Source of the DNA: JAAZKV01 sp041659525
GTDB taxonomy: Archaea; Iainarchaeota; Iainarchaeia; Iainarchaeales; JAAZKV01
Assembly (NCBI GenBank): GCA_041659525.1
Contig: JBAZYC010000003.1
Coordinates: 1 to 25,019 of the forward strand
Reading direction: 5' to 3'
Length of the DNA: 25,019 bases
The notes under the pieces are model-generated. The model worked only from the letters and a program-made list of their open reading frames with translations. It was not told the origin of the DNA and made no database searches. The translations under genes were made by a program, and so were the position numbers. Position 1 is the stretch's first letter; each line of letters starts with the position of its first letter. Shown here in pieces: positions 1 to 7,458 of the stretch.

Positions 1-723
1 TCTACTCGTTCTTTTTCAGCTAGCAAAGCTGCAAAATTGAGTAGAGGGGGAAGGGTAACAAAAGCGTTATTAAAACCATTAATGAGGAACTTACCAGAAA
101 AAGCTTATACAAATTTAGTGGTAACTAATATTGCTCAATTAGTTTTGAAAAAAATTCCTGTTGATACTATAAAGTATTCAGGTCCTGTTGCAACAAAAAA
201 AAGATTTGGAAAGAGTTTTTCTATGAAAGCAGAACGAGCTTTATCAACCCCTGGAAATTCTGTGAGTAGTTTTCATTGTGTTGAAAGATGCACTGTTGCT
301 TTAGCTTTAATGAGGAAAGCAAAAATACCTTGTTGGCTTGCAAGACAAGTAGTAACAGATTATGCAACTGGAAAACGTAGAGTACACGATTTTGTAGAAT
401 ATTTTGCAAATGGAAAGATTCAAACCCTTGGTTTTGGATTTGATGTTAGAGGGAGAAGTGATTTTGTTAGGTATCCTCATGTCTCTGACAAAATAGTTGC
501 AGAAAGCGGGGCAGTTATCCCTATTTCTTTTGTATTAAGGGGAATAGATTCAAGCCAAATAGCCGGAGTCACTAGTCAAAAAAAATTGAAAAGATTTTTG
601 AAAAATCCTTCTTCGGGTAAGGAATTACTAAAGAATAGCAGAAGACTCAAACTTTTAGTTGAATCAGGAGTAATGCCAAAAGAAGCCTATAATCAAATAA
701 TAAAGTTGGAGAACACTAGGTGA
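1..723 (+). CDS. Transglutaminase-like domain protein, 5'-truncated by window edge
   Basis: The reading frame is open from base 1, so the true start probably lies outside the window; the first in-window start is a TTG at 37 with no good ribosome binding site. Counting from that TTG (228 residues), the core looks like the transglutaminase/cysteine-protease fold: a candidate catalytic Cys81, then Arg at +12 and an Ile-Pro at +16/+17 (the usual spacing of the 'C...R..GIP.R' motif), His117 in VHDFVEY and Asp136 in GFGFD. The C-terminal third is Lys/Arg-rich and has no recognisable motif. No membrane segment is visible in the part present. It ends 4 bases before the methyltransferase gene, whose ribosome binding site overlaps this stop codon, so the two are co-transcribed. 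Substrate is unknown; the family assignment rests on motif spacing only. Confidence 0.6.
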   Translation, partial: STRSFSASKAAKLSRGGRVTKALLKPLMRNLPEKAYTNLVVTNIAQLVLKKIPVDTIKYSGPVATKKRFGKSFSMKAERALSTPGNSVSSFHCVERCTVALALMRKAKIPCWLARQVVTDYATGKRRVHDFVEYFANGKIQTLGFGFDVRGRSDFVRYPHVSDKIVAESGAVIPISFVLRGIDSSQIAGVTSQKKLKRFLKNPSSGKELLKNSRRLKLLVESGVMPKEAYNQIIKLENTR

Positions 724-727
724 AATA

Positions 728-1249
728 ATGGTTGAAATTAAAACAATTGAAAATAAAAAAATACTTAATGAAACTAAAAAAATGACTAAACTAGAAATAG
801 GTTCTGGAGCAAAACCAAAAGAGGGCTATTTGCATTTTGATGTTAGAAAAATAGAGGGGATTGATGTAGTAGGGGACGCAAGAAGTCTTCCGTTTGAAAA
901 CGAAGAATTTGAAGAAGTTTTCTCCAGATTCTTTCTTGAACACTTGCCCAGAAAAGATGCTAAAAGAGCATTACAAGAAATGTTTAGAGTTTTAAAAAAT
1001 GGAGGAATTTTGGAAATAATTGTTCCAAATATAGCTTATTTTTGCAGATTATTTGTTGAAGAAAAAGGACAAAAAAAAGAGTGGGCTCTAAACAAAATAT
1101 ATGGATTTGAAAATTATACTGAAGATCACCATTATTTTGGCTATGATGCGGATACTTTGTCGAGTTTATTAAAAGAAATCGGTTTTATTGAAACAAAGCA
1201 AATACCTGAAAATGAACAATACCTTCATTTACAAGCAAAAAAACCTTAA
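728..1249 (+). CDS. SAM-dependent methyltransferase (class I, Methyltransf_11 type)
   Basis: A 173-residue class I methyltransferase. Motif I is LEIGSGAKP (about residues 22-30), followed by an acidic strand end (HFDV), GDARSLPF (SAM adenine-binding region) and the post-motif FLEHLPRKDAKRALQEMFRVLKNGGILEIIVPN, typical of small Methyltransf_11 proteins. The ATG at 728 is preferred over the internal ATG at 782 because AGGTGA (718-723) lies 4 bases upstream and overlaps the previous stop codon. The protein is short, with only a small C-terminal region after the Rossmann core. Substrate cannot be told from sequence; relatives act on lipids, glycans or small molecules. Confidence 0.85.
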   Translation: MVEIKTIENKKILNETKKMTKLEIGSGAKPKEGYLHFDVRKIEGIDVVGDARSLPFENEEFEEVFSRFFLEHLPRKDAKRALQEMFRVLKNGGILEIIVPNIAYFCRLFVEEKGQKKEWALNKIYGFENYTEDHHYFGYDADTLSSLLKEIGFIETKQIPENEQYLHLQAKKP

Positions 1250-1255
1250 TAAATA

Positions 1256-1294
1256 TTTTTTTTGAAAAGAATTTGATTAATCCTGTATTTTTTT
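1256..1294 (+). terminator. T-rich transcription stop after methyltransferase
   Basis: Two runs of eight or more T occur just after the stop codon, beginning at 1256, with no strong hairpin. Archaeal RNA polymerase stops at such T-runs, so this probably ends the first operon. The rest of the gap up to 1380 is AT-rich and holds no gene; a TTTTTAAA box near 1309 may be the promoter of the FKBP operon. Confidence 0.4.
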
Positions 1295-1380
1295 TAACTT
1301 TGTTTTGTTTTTAAATTGTTGTGGTTTTAGAGTTTATTAGTAAGGATTAGTTATTATTTGTAAAGTAAAAGTGAATAAAA

Positions 1381-1992
1381 ATGAATTACAAAAATATTGC
1401 ATTAATTTTTTTGCTATTACTAGCTCTATTTGTTTTTGGTTGCACAGGCAATCCTTCTAAAACAGGAAGCGGGTTAATGACTCTTGATGTAAACAAGGAT
1501 GTAAACAATGATATAAACAATGATGTGAACAAAATTGATTCTAATTTAAATTCAGGGGTTTTCAATAATCTTAACGATTTTAGAAAAGTTAAAGTTGGGG
1601 ATAATGTATCAGTTCATTACACTTTGAGATTTACTGATGGGACTATTTTTGAATCAAGTGTTGGTAATAGCCCATTTACTTTTACTGTTGGCGCTGAAGA
1701 TGTAATAAAAGGTTTCAATAACGCTGTAGTTGGAATGAAGATAGGTGAAAAGAAAACTGTTACTCTATTACCTGCTGATGCTTATGGAGAATATGATATA
1801 AGAAATGTTCAAGCTTTTGATGCTAACGAAGCCCCTCAATTTTCACAACTTAAAATCGGGGACAAGGTAAATACAAATTATGGTCCTGGAACAATAATTG
1901 AAAAAACCGACACTAATTTAGTGGTTGATTTTAATTCTAAACTTGCTGGAAAAACATTAATATTTGATATTGAATTAATTTCAATTAATTAA
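1381..1992 (+). CDS. FKBP-type peptidyl-prolyl isomerase, lipoprotein
   Basis: A 203-residue membrane-anchored prolyl isomerase. Residues 1-20 are a signal peptide ending in the lipobox VFGC (Cys21), so the protein is probably lipid-anchored outside the cell. Residues about 33-50 are a low-complexity linker made by four 12-bp DNA repeats (D-V-N-K/N units). From about residue 66 comes an FKBP domain of the archaeal/SlyD type: VGDNVSVHYTLRFTDGT, VIKGFNNAVVGMKIGEKKTVTL, AYGEYD, with the insert-in-flap segment and the closing LAGKTLIFDIELISI. The usual Asp of the active site is Glu (FESS). The likely role is folding of extracytoplasmic proteins. AAGTGA lies about 8 bases before the ATG. It is followed after 11 bp by a cytosolic paralogue, so the pair arose by tandem duplication. 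Confidence 0.9.
   Translation: MNYKNIALIFLLLLALFVFGCTGNPSKTGSGLMTLDVNKDVNNDINNDVNKIDSNLNSGVFNNLNDFRKVKVGDNVSVHYTLRFTDGTIFESSVGNSPFTFTVGAEDVIKGFNNAVVGMKIGEKKTVTLLPADAYGEYDIRNVQAFDANEAPQFSQLKIGDKVNTNYGPGTIIEKTDTNLVVDFNSKLAGKTLIFDIELISIN
1486..1533 (+). repeat. Four 12-bp tandem repeats in the lipoprotein linker
   Basis: Four copies of a 12-bp unit (gatgtaaacaag, then three variants with 1-2 changes) encode D-V/I-N-K/N repeats between the lipid-anchored Cys and the FKBP domain. Such in-frame repeats can change linker length by slippage. Confidence 0.85.
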
Positions 1993-2003
1993 GTGGTGAT
2001 TAG

Positions 2004-2426
2004 ATGGAAAATGAACAAGTAAAAGCAGGAAACCATGTATCAGTTAATTATGTGGGTCGATTAAAAGACGGAACTATTTTTGATTCAAGTGAAGGAAGAG
2101 ACCCTTTAGAATTTGATGTTGGCGCAGGACAAATGATTAAAGGATTTGATGATGGTGTAGTTGGAATGAAAGTCGGAGAAAAAAAGACAATAGAAATAAC
2201 CCCTGATAAAGCCTATGGAGTTTATGATCCTGCAAAAGTAAGAGCTTTTGATTCAAAATCTTTTGCTGAATTCGCAAAATTGCAAGTAGGGACAACAGTT
2301 TATGCAGGAAACGGATTAAGCGGCAGAGTAACTGAAAAAACTGATACAAACGCTGTAATTGATTTTAATCATGAGCTTGCAGGAAAAACATTAATATTTG
2401 ACATAACTTTAGTTTCAATTAGTTAA
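2004..2426 (+). CDS. FKBP-type peptidyl-prolyl isomerase, cytosolic (SlyD-like)
   Basis: A 140-residue archaeal short-type FKBP. VSVNYVGRLKDGTIFDSSEG, PLEFDVGAGQMIKGFDDGVVGMKVGEKKTIEI and YGVYD are the canonical FKBP core, with the active-site Tyr and Asp (IFDSS) kept, followed by a compact insert-in-flap domain and the return strand LAGKTLIFDITLVSI. The protein has no signal peptide, so it should act in the cytoplasm as a prolyl isomerase and folding helper. GGTGAT 4 bases before the ATG is a strong ribosome binding site. It lies 11 bp after the lipoprotein FKBP and shares its C-terminus nearly residue for residue, so the pair looks like one ancestral gene duplicated and re-targeted. Confidence 0.93.
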   Translation: MENEQVKAGNHVSVNYVGRLKDGTIFDSSEGRDPLEFDVGAGQMIKGFDDGVVGMKVGEKKTIEITPDKAYGVYDPAKVRAFDSKSFAEFAKLQVGTTVYAGNGLSGRVTEKTDTNAVIDFNHELAGKTLIFDITLVSIS

Positions 2427-2451
2427 TTTGGAACTACAAAAAGGTGTTTAT

Positions 2452-2967
2452 TTGGTTAAATCCTTGGTTATTTGTTATTCCACTTCTGAAAAAGGAAAAC
2501 TAACTAATGAGGATAAAGTAGTTTTAGAACTTGAAAAACTTTTTATTGAGAAAAAAATCCCTGTTAAAAAAGTTTTTTTGCAGCCAACCAAAAGAATTGA
2601 TTTAATTAAGCAATTCAAACACGAAAAAGAACTTGAATTTGATTTAGAAACTCTGCAAGTTATTAAACAAATAAAAGAGTTTGACTATGTGGTAATTGGT
2701 TCGCCCTTAGTTGGTTCATTTACTTCAGCCCCTTTAGTTAATTTGTTTATTAGAGGTATTCCAAAGATGGATTCTGCAAAAGCCCCTGTATTTGCGTTAT
2801 TTGTTACTGGAATTATCCCTGGTTTTGGGATAAAAAAAATGCAGAGTCTTCTTTCAATGAAAGGAATTAAACCTAAAGAAAGTGTTGCCTTAACCAGTAT
2901 GTTTGAATTTGATGCTAAAAAAATGGCGGAAGTAAAAGAATTCTTTGAAAGAATAATAACTGATTAA
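2452..2967 (+). CDS. Flavodoxin-like protein
   Basis: A 171-residue flavodoxin-fold protein. The N-terminus VKSLVICYSTSEKGKLTNED forms the first beta strand and phosphate-binding loop, and YVVIGSPLVGSFTSAPLVNLFIRGIP is the second FMN-binding loop region; KAPVFALFVTG and GIKPKESVALTSMFEFD follow in the expected order. It probably binds FMN and works as an electron carrier or small oxidoreductase; the substrate is unknown. I chose the TTG at 2452 because AAGGTG (2441-2446) sits 5 bases upstream; an in-frame TTG at 2428, one base after the FKBP stop, would add eight residues before the first strand and has no binding site. The tight spacing places it in the FKBP operon. Confidence 0.75.
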   Translation: MVKSLVICYSTSEKGKLTNEDKVVLELEKLFIEKKIPVKKVFLQPTKRIDLIKQFKHEKELEFDLETLQVIKQIKEFDYVVIGSPLVGSFTSAPLVNLFIRGIPKMDSAKAPVFALFVTGIIPGFGIKKMQSLLSMKGIKPKESVALTSMFEFDAKKMAEVKEFFERIITD

Positions 2968-2981
2968 AAACAAAATTTACA

Positions 2982-3072
2982 AATTTGTGCAAGCACAATC
3001 ATCTTAATTGAGCAAGTACAATAATCGCAAATTATCTAAGTTGTGCAAGCTCAATTACTTCAATTGAGCAAG
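2982..3072. repeat. Two 35-bp direct repeats with internal dyad symmetry
   Basis: Copies lie at 2982-3016 and 3038-3072. Read on the minus strand each starts CTTGCTCAATT and ends in GCTTGCACAA plus three bases, with six variable bases in the middle; about 6 of 35 positions differ. Each copy can fold (CTCAATT with AATTGAG in the second copy). The repeats fill the gap between two converging genes, and the second copy runs into the last codons of the minus-strand coiled-coil gene, including its stop. Likely a transcription-end structure or a small dispersed repeat. Confidence 0.8.
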
Positions 3073-3768
3073 CAAATCGTCTTCCATTTCATCAGTTGGA
3101 CTTTTTAGGTCCCTGTCTTGAGTAGATTTGATTTGTCTCTTTATCTCTCTTGCTCCCGCTTTGAGTTCTTCTTTTAGTTTAGCGATTTCTTCACTTTCCA
3201 AAATAGATTTAATTTGAGATTCAATTGAAATGGTTTCTTTTTTAATATCGCCAGATATTTTCTTAAATGATTCTTCATCAACTTTTCTCTTCAAATAACT
3301 CTGTTCAGCAATTTTTAATTCATGAATTTTTTTATGTTTTTGTTCAAGCAATCCTAAGAGTACTTTCTTTTTATCTGAACCAACCATCTGAGCTATTTTT
3401 AGTTCTTCCTTAGTTAAATCCACTTTTTTTAATGAATCAATTTCTGCATCAACTTTAATTAATTCTGCATTTTTTTCTTTGGACAATGAATCAAAAGTTA
3501 CCTTATCTAGTCTGTGCTGTAAAAATTGCTTTTCAGCTTCCTTTAATTCAAAAACAATTTTTTTTCTTTTCTCTTGCAGCACATCTACTTGGGTTTTTTT
3601 GTTAACCAATAAAAAAATAATTACTAAACCAACTATAATTAGTGCAATAGGGACAAGTAATAGATTTAGCCCATAAGTGTCAATGAGTTCTTGAGGAATA
3701 AAAGGAATAGCACAAATAACAATTACTACCAGAATAACTATTGCTATTGAACTTATTTTTTTATCCAT
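3055..3768 (-). CDS. Membrane protein with two TM helices and duplicated coiled coil
   Basis: A 237-residue protein of unknown function. Two hydrophobic helices lie near residues 5-25 and 34-56, joined by a short loop, followed by a long charged helical region. That region holds an internal duplication: KRKKIVFELKEAEKQF...SKEKNAELIKVDAEIDSL (about 66-113) aligns with KHKKIHELKIAEQSY...SGDIKKETISIESQIKSI (about 143-190). Each unit is two helices around a short turn. The topology suggests the coiled coil lies in the cytoplasm next to the membrane. The ATG at 3768 is the only good start; no clear ribosome binding site precedes it. The last codons and stop lie inside a 35-bp repeat. No family was recognised. 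Confidence 0.7.
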   Translation of the reverse strand: MDKKISSIAIVILVVIVICAIPFIPQELIDTYGLNLLLVPIALIIVGLVIIFLLVNKKTQVDVLQEKRKKIVFELKEAEKQFLQHRLDKVTFDSLSKEKNAELIKVDAEIDSLKKVDLTKEELKIAQMVGSDKKKVLLGLLEQKHKKIHELKIAEQSYLKRKVDEESFKKISGDIKKETISIESQIKSILESEEIAKLKEELKAGAREIKRQIKSTQDRDLKSPTDEMEDDLLAQLK

Positions 3769-3926
3769 ACAATAACAACATAAACCTCAAATAAAAACCT
3801 TGCTAATATGCTTTTTAGCGGGTTAAATTGGCTTTTTGATTGATTCCAATACTTTTAAAAACGTCCTTGCTCCCAAAATAATTGTTAGTAGTTTCAATAG
3901 AGACTATTAGGAAAATGTAAAGTCAA

Positions 3927-3999
3927 GGGCCCGTAGCCCAGTGGATAGGGCGACTGCCTTCTAAGCAGTAGGTCGGGGGTTCGATTCCCCCCGGGCCCG
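3927..3999 (+). tRNA. tRNA-Arg (anticodon TCT)
   Basis: A complete cloverleaf can be drawn: acceptor GGGCCCG/CGGGCCC, D-stem GCCC/GGGC, anticodon stem ACTGC/GCAGT with loop CTTCTAA (anticodon TCT at 3960-3962, reading AGA), variable loop AGGTC, T-stem GGGGG/CCCCC with loop TTCGATT, and discriminator G. CCA is not encoded and there is no intron. The stems are very GC-rich compared with the surroundings. A T-rich stretch right after base 4000 probably ends transcription. The 157 bp upstream (3769-3926) hold no gene. Confidence 0.97.
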
Positions 4000-4082
4000 T
4001 TTATTTTATTTTTGTTTTAGGTCTCCGAGCTCGCTTATTATTAATTTTAGTTTAATTAATTTTAGAATTTAGAATTTTTTAA

Positions 4083-4985
4083 TTACTTTTTCTTATTTTT
4101 TTTAGGAAGCATATTATTTTTTTCTAAATACTTTTGTTCTTCTTCAAGGAAAGCAAGTTCATCAATTAGAGCTCTTCTCATTACTGCAGTAGAAGGCTTT
4201 TTTTCAGTCCATATTTCTAGACTCTCAGCACCCTGATAAACAAGCATTGCAAGTCCGTCAATGGTTTTACAACCAGCTTTTTTTGCTTCTTTAAGAAAAA
4301 TAGTTTGAATTGGATTATAGACCAAATCCATTACAATTATAGGTTTAGAGTAATCACTTGTTTTTACTAATGTTGAAGTTTCTTCTTTACCCTTCATCCC
4401 AATACTTGTACAATTAATTAAAACATCACAATCCTTTAGGGATTCTTTAATCTGATCTAGTGTCCCAGATTTAGCGATTTTGTTAGTTTTAGTTTTTATT
4501 TCAGCACAAAGTTGCGTTGCTTTATCCAAAGTTCTATTTAGTATTGTAATATTTGCTTTTTTCTTTGTTAAAGCAAAAGCAATTGCTCTTGCAGCTCCGC
4601 CCGCTCCAAGCAAAACCACTTTCTTTTCATACAAATTAATATTATTTTCTTCAATTGCTTTCATACACCCGTTTCCATCTGTGCTGTGGCCGATTATTTT
4701 TCCTGCTTCAAAATAAATAGTATTAACTGAACCAACAAATTCTGCTTCGCTAGTAACCATATCCATTAATTTGTATACTGAAACTTTGTGAGGAATAGTT
4801 ACATTAGCTCCAAATATTTCTCTGCTTCTAATTCTTTTTACAAAATCAATTAACTTCGATGGTTTAACCTCTAATTTGTCATAAAAAAATTTGTTCTCAA
4901 GCCTTAAATCATACAACGCAGCGTTTTGCATAGCTGGACTCAGCGAATGCTCTACGGGATAGCCAATTACCACAATTTTGTTCAT
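4083..4985 (-). CDS. aroE: Shikimate dehydrogenase
   Basis: Converts 3-dehydroshikimate to shikimate with NADPH in aromatic amino acid synthesis. All family motifs are present (numbering from the ATG at 4985, 300 residues): SLSP (14-17) for shikimate binding, NVTIPHK with catalytic Lys67, Asp103 in GHSTDGNG, the nucleotide-binding GAGGAARA (127-134), NCTSIGM, MDLVYNP and GLAMLVYQGAESLEIWT. A charged tail of about 25 residues follows the core. A TTG at 5009 would add eight residues before the first strand; the ATG is preferred because the family begins right there. The gene diverges from the 5048 oxidoreductase with 62 bp between starts. No other shikimate-pathway gene lies in this window. Confidence 0.96.
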   Translation of the reverse strand: MNKIVVIGYPVEHSLSPAMQNAALYDLRLENKFFYDKLEVKPSKLIDFVKRIRSREIFGANVTIPHKVSVYKLMDMVTSEAEFVGSVNTIYFEAGKIIGHSTDGNGCMKAIEENNINLYEKKVVLLGAGGAARAIAFALTKKKANITILNRTLDKATQLCAEIKTKTNKIAKSGTLDQIKESLKDCDVLINCTSIGMKGKEETSTLVKTSDYSKPIIVMDLVYNPIQTIFLKEAKKAGCKTIDGLAMLVYQGAESLEIWTEKKPSTAVMRRALIDELAFLEEEQKYLEKNNMLPKKNKKK

Positions 4986-5047
4986 ATTATCAGATAAATT
5001 GAATATCAAAACGGTTTTTAATAACTAGTAGGATTAAAATTTATTTA

Positions 5048-5989
5048 ATGAATGCTAAAGAAACCAAAAAAGTGGCTATTATTGGTTCGGGTCCAGCAGG
5101 AATGGTTTGTGCAAACCAACTAGCTAATGCCGGAATTAAGGTAACTATTTTTGAAGAACTAAAGGAATTTGGGGGGATGCTTGCTTATGGAATTCCTGAA
5201 TTTAGAATTCCTTTACAAATAGTAAGAGAAAAAACATTAGAAGCAGAAGAGAAAGGAATTGTTTTTCATCACAAAAAAGTTGACTCTATAAATAAACTTT
5301 TAAAAGAAAATAAAGGGGAATTTGATTTCGTTGTGTTAGCAATTGGTTCTGGAGTGGGTGCAAAATTAGGTTTTAGAGGGGAAGATCATGCAAATGTACT
5401 TGATGCTCTTCATTTTTTATTACACGCAAAAATTGAAAATAAAAATCTTGTTGAAAAAGGAGAAAAAGTTGCAGTTATTGGGGGAGGAAATTCGGCTATT
5501 GATGCTGCAAGAGTAGCAGTAAGACAGGGAGGAGAAGTAACTATACTTTATCGAAGAACTGAAGCTGAAATGCCTGCATCTAAATTAGAAATTGAACTAG
5601 CAAAAAAAGAAGGAGTAAAATTTGAATTCCTACACGCTCCAAAAGAACTCATTTGTTCAGTCAATAATAAAACTCATAATTTAATTTGTCACGAAATGAT
5701 TCTATCTGAAGAAGATTCTTCAGGAAGAAAAAAACCAATTGAATCTGGAAAACATCACGGACATGAATTCAATAAAATAATTCTAGCAGTGGGACAAACA
5801 CAAGATTATTTTTGGCTTGAGAAAGAAGGAATCAAAACTGATGGAAAAATAATTCTTGTTGATGAAAAAAACAAAACCACTTTGAACAAGGTTTATGCTT
5901 GCGGGGATTGTGTAACTGGCCCAAAAACAATTGCGACAGCAACTATATCAGGAATCAAAACTGCAAAAGCAATTTTGGAACTAAGTTAA
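5048..5989 (+). CDS. NAD(P)H oxidoreductase, glutamate synthase small-subunit-like, lacking Fe-S domain
   Basis: A 313-residue two-dinucleotide-binding flavoprotein. The FAD site is IGSGPAG (12-18), followed by FGGMLAYGIPEFRIP, which is diagnostic for the GltD / NfnB / dihydropyrimidine dehydrogenase group. The NAD(P) site is VIGGGNSAIDAAR (about 143-155) followed by LYRRTEAEMPA, and the second FAD motif is VYACGDCVTGP near the C-terminus with ATISGIKTAKAI. Members of the family usually carry an N-terminal domain with two [4Fe-4S] clusters and are about 450-480 residues; here the protein starts directly at the FAD strand, so that domain is absent. It may pass electrons from NAD(P)H to ferredoxin or to the flavodoxin-like protein, but the partner is unknown. 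No glutamate synthase large subunit is nearby. Confidence 0.85.
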   Translation: MNAKETKKVAIIGSGPAGMVCANQLANAGIKVTIFEELKEFGGMLAYGIPEFRIPLQIVREKTLEAEEKGIVFHHKKVDSINKLLKENKGEFDFVVLAIGSGVGAKLGFRGEDHANVLDALHFLLHAKIENKNLVEKGEKVAVIGGGNSAIDAARVAVRQGGEVTILYRRTEAEMPASKLEIELAKKEGVKFEFLHAPKELICSVNNKTHNLICHEMILSEEDSSGRKKPIESGKHHGHEFNKIILAVGQTQDYFWLEKEGIKTDGKIILVDEKNKTTLNKVYACGDCVTGPKTIATATISGIKTAKAILELS

Positions 5990-6033
5990 CTAAAAAATAA
6001 ATTTCTTTTACGAGTTTCGTACTAATTAGTGTG

Positions 6034-6041
6034 TTTTTTAA
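6034..6041 (+). promoter_or_regulatory. TATA-like box of lysC
   Basis: TTTTTTAA is centred about 27 bases before the lysC ATG, the distance expected from box to transcription start in archaea. The lysC-asd mRNA is therefore probably leaderless; no ribosome binding site is seen before the ATG. Confidence 0.5.
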
Positions 6042-6064
6042 TGATTTTGTTTTTGTTTTAATGT

Positions 6065-7441
6065 ATGTCGCAAGTAGTAGTACTAAAAATTGGAGGAGGG
6101 ATTCTTCGAAACAAGGATTCTTTTGACAGAGTAGTTGACATTGTTAATAATAAAAATAAATTAGGAGACAGACAAATAATTGTTATCTCCGCTCTTTATG
6201 GAGTAACTGATTTTTTAATTGAAAGCATGAATAAATGCAGAGAAGATCATGCGCACGTTGAACAAATAATTTCTTCTCTAAAAAATATGCATTATGAATA
6301 TTTAAGTTATGTTTCTGATGTGAAAATAAAACAAAATGCAGAATTTTTAATTGAAGAAAAACTTTCGTTGCTTGAAAAATTCCTTTACGGAATAGCTTAC
6401 TTAAAAGAAATTAGCCCAAGAAGCAGAGATTTGGTTCAATCATTTGGAGAAAGACTAAGTCCTGTAGTACTTGAAGCATTTATTTTGGACAAAAAAATAC
6501 CATCTGAGTTTGTTGATGCAAAAGAAGCAGGAATAATTTGCAAAGGAAATTATGAAAATGCTTCAGTAGAAATGGAAAAAACAAAACAAAATCTAAATTC
6601 AAAAGTATTACCTTTGTTATTAAAAAAAGTAGTTCTACTACCAGGATATTATGGGGTAGATGAAGCAGGGGATGTTAAAACATTTGGAAGAGGAGGAACA
6701 GATTATAGTGCTGGGTTTATTTCAAATATTTTTGACGCAAAATTAGAAATTTGGAAAGATGTTTCAGGATTCATGTCAGCAGATCCAAAAGTAGTCCCAA
6801 CAGCAAAGCAAATTCCTTTTTTAAGTTACGAAGAAGCAGAAGAACTGGGTTATTTAGGTGCAAAAATACTTCACCCAAAAACAGTGGCTCCTCTTAGAGA
6901 AAAAGGACTTTCTGCGGAAGTAAAAAATGTTTTTGCTCCTGAAGTAAAAGGAACAATTATTGGTCCAACAAAACACAAAGCAAATGAAGTAGTAAAATCA
7001 ATTGCTGCTACAAAGGATATTGCAATTGTTACTGTAAAAAGCAGTTCAATGGTAAACAACCCAGGGTTTGCTTCAGAAATATTTTCAATTTTATCAAACA
7101 AAGAAATAGCAGTTGATTTGATTGCTACAAGCGAAACTTCCATTTCTTTCAGTATAGAAGCAAAGAATTTTGACTATGCATTAAAGAGCTTAGAGTCATT
7201 GAAAGAAATTTGTGAATGCACTATTTTTGGAACAAAAGACCTTTCAATAATAGGGGTAATTGGGGAAGGAATAAAAGGAAGCCCTGGGATTGCAGGAAGA
7301 TTATTTATGGCTCTTGGAAAAAGTAATGTTAATATTGAAGTAATTACTCAAGGAGCATCAGAAATTAATATCACTGTCGTTGTGAAGAAAAGCGATTTAG
7401 ATAAAGCGATTAAAGCAATTCACGCAGAGTTCATTGCATAA
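6065..7441 (+). CDS. lysC: Aspartate kinase
   Basis: Phosphorylates aspartate as the first step towards lysine, threonine and methionine. It has 458 residues. The amino acid kinase domain shows VLKIGGG (6-12), SFGERLSPVVLEAF, FGRGGTDYSAG (about 207-217), KDVSGFMSADP and SYEEAEELGYLGAKILHPKTVAP. Two ACT domains follow (IAIVTVKSS... and LSIIGVIGEGIKGSPGIAGRLFMALGKSNVNIEVITQGASEINI), so feedback inhibition by lysine or threonine is expected. An ATG four bases earlier (6061) is out of frame. It forms an operon with asd, 17 bp downstream, which catalyses the next step. Length and domain order are normal for monofunctional archaeal aspartokinases. Confidence 0.95.
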   Translation: MSQVVVLKIGGGILRNKDSFDRVVDIVNNKNKLGDRQIIVISALYGVTDFLIESMNKCREDHAHVEQIISSLKNMHYEYLSYVSDVKIKQNAEFLIEEKLSLLEKFLYGIAYLKEISPRSRDLVQSFGERLSPVVLEAFILDKKIPSEFVDAKEAGIICKGNYENASVEMEKTKQNLNSKVLPLLLKKVVLLPGYYGVDEAGDVKTFGRGGTDYSAGFISNIFDAKLEIWKDVSGFMSADPKVVPTAKQIPFLSYEEAEELGYLGAKILHPKTVAPLREKGLSAEVKNVFAPEVKGTIIGPTKHKANEVVKSIAATKDIAIVTVKSSSMVNNPGFASEIFSILSNKEIAVDLIATSETSISFSIEAKNFDYALKSLESLKEICECTIFGTKDLSIIGVIGEGIKGSPGIAGRLFMALGKSNVNIEVITQGASEINITVVVKKSDLDKAIKAIHAEFIA

Positions 7442-7458
7442 AGTTTGGGGGATTTATT

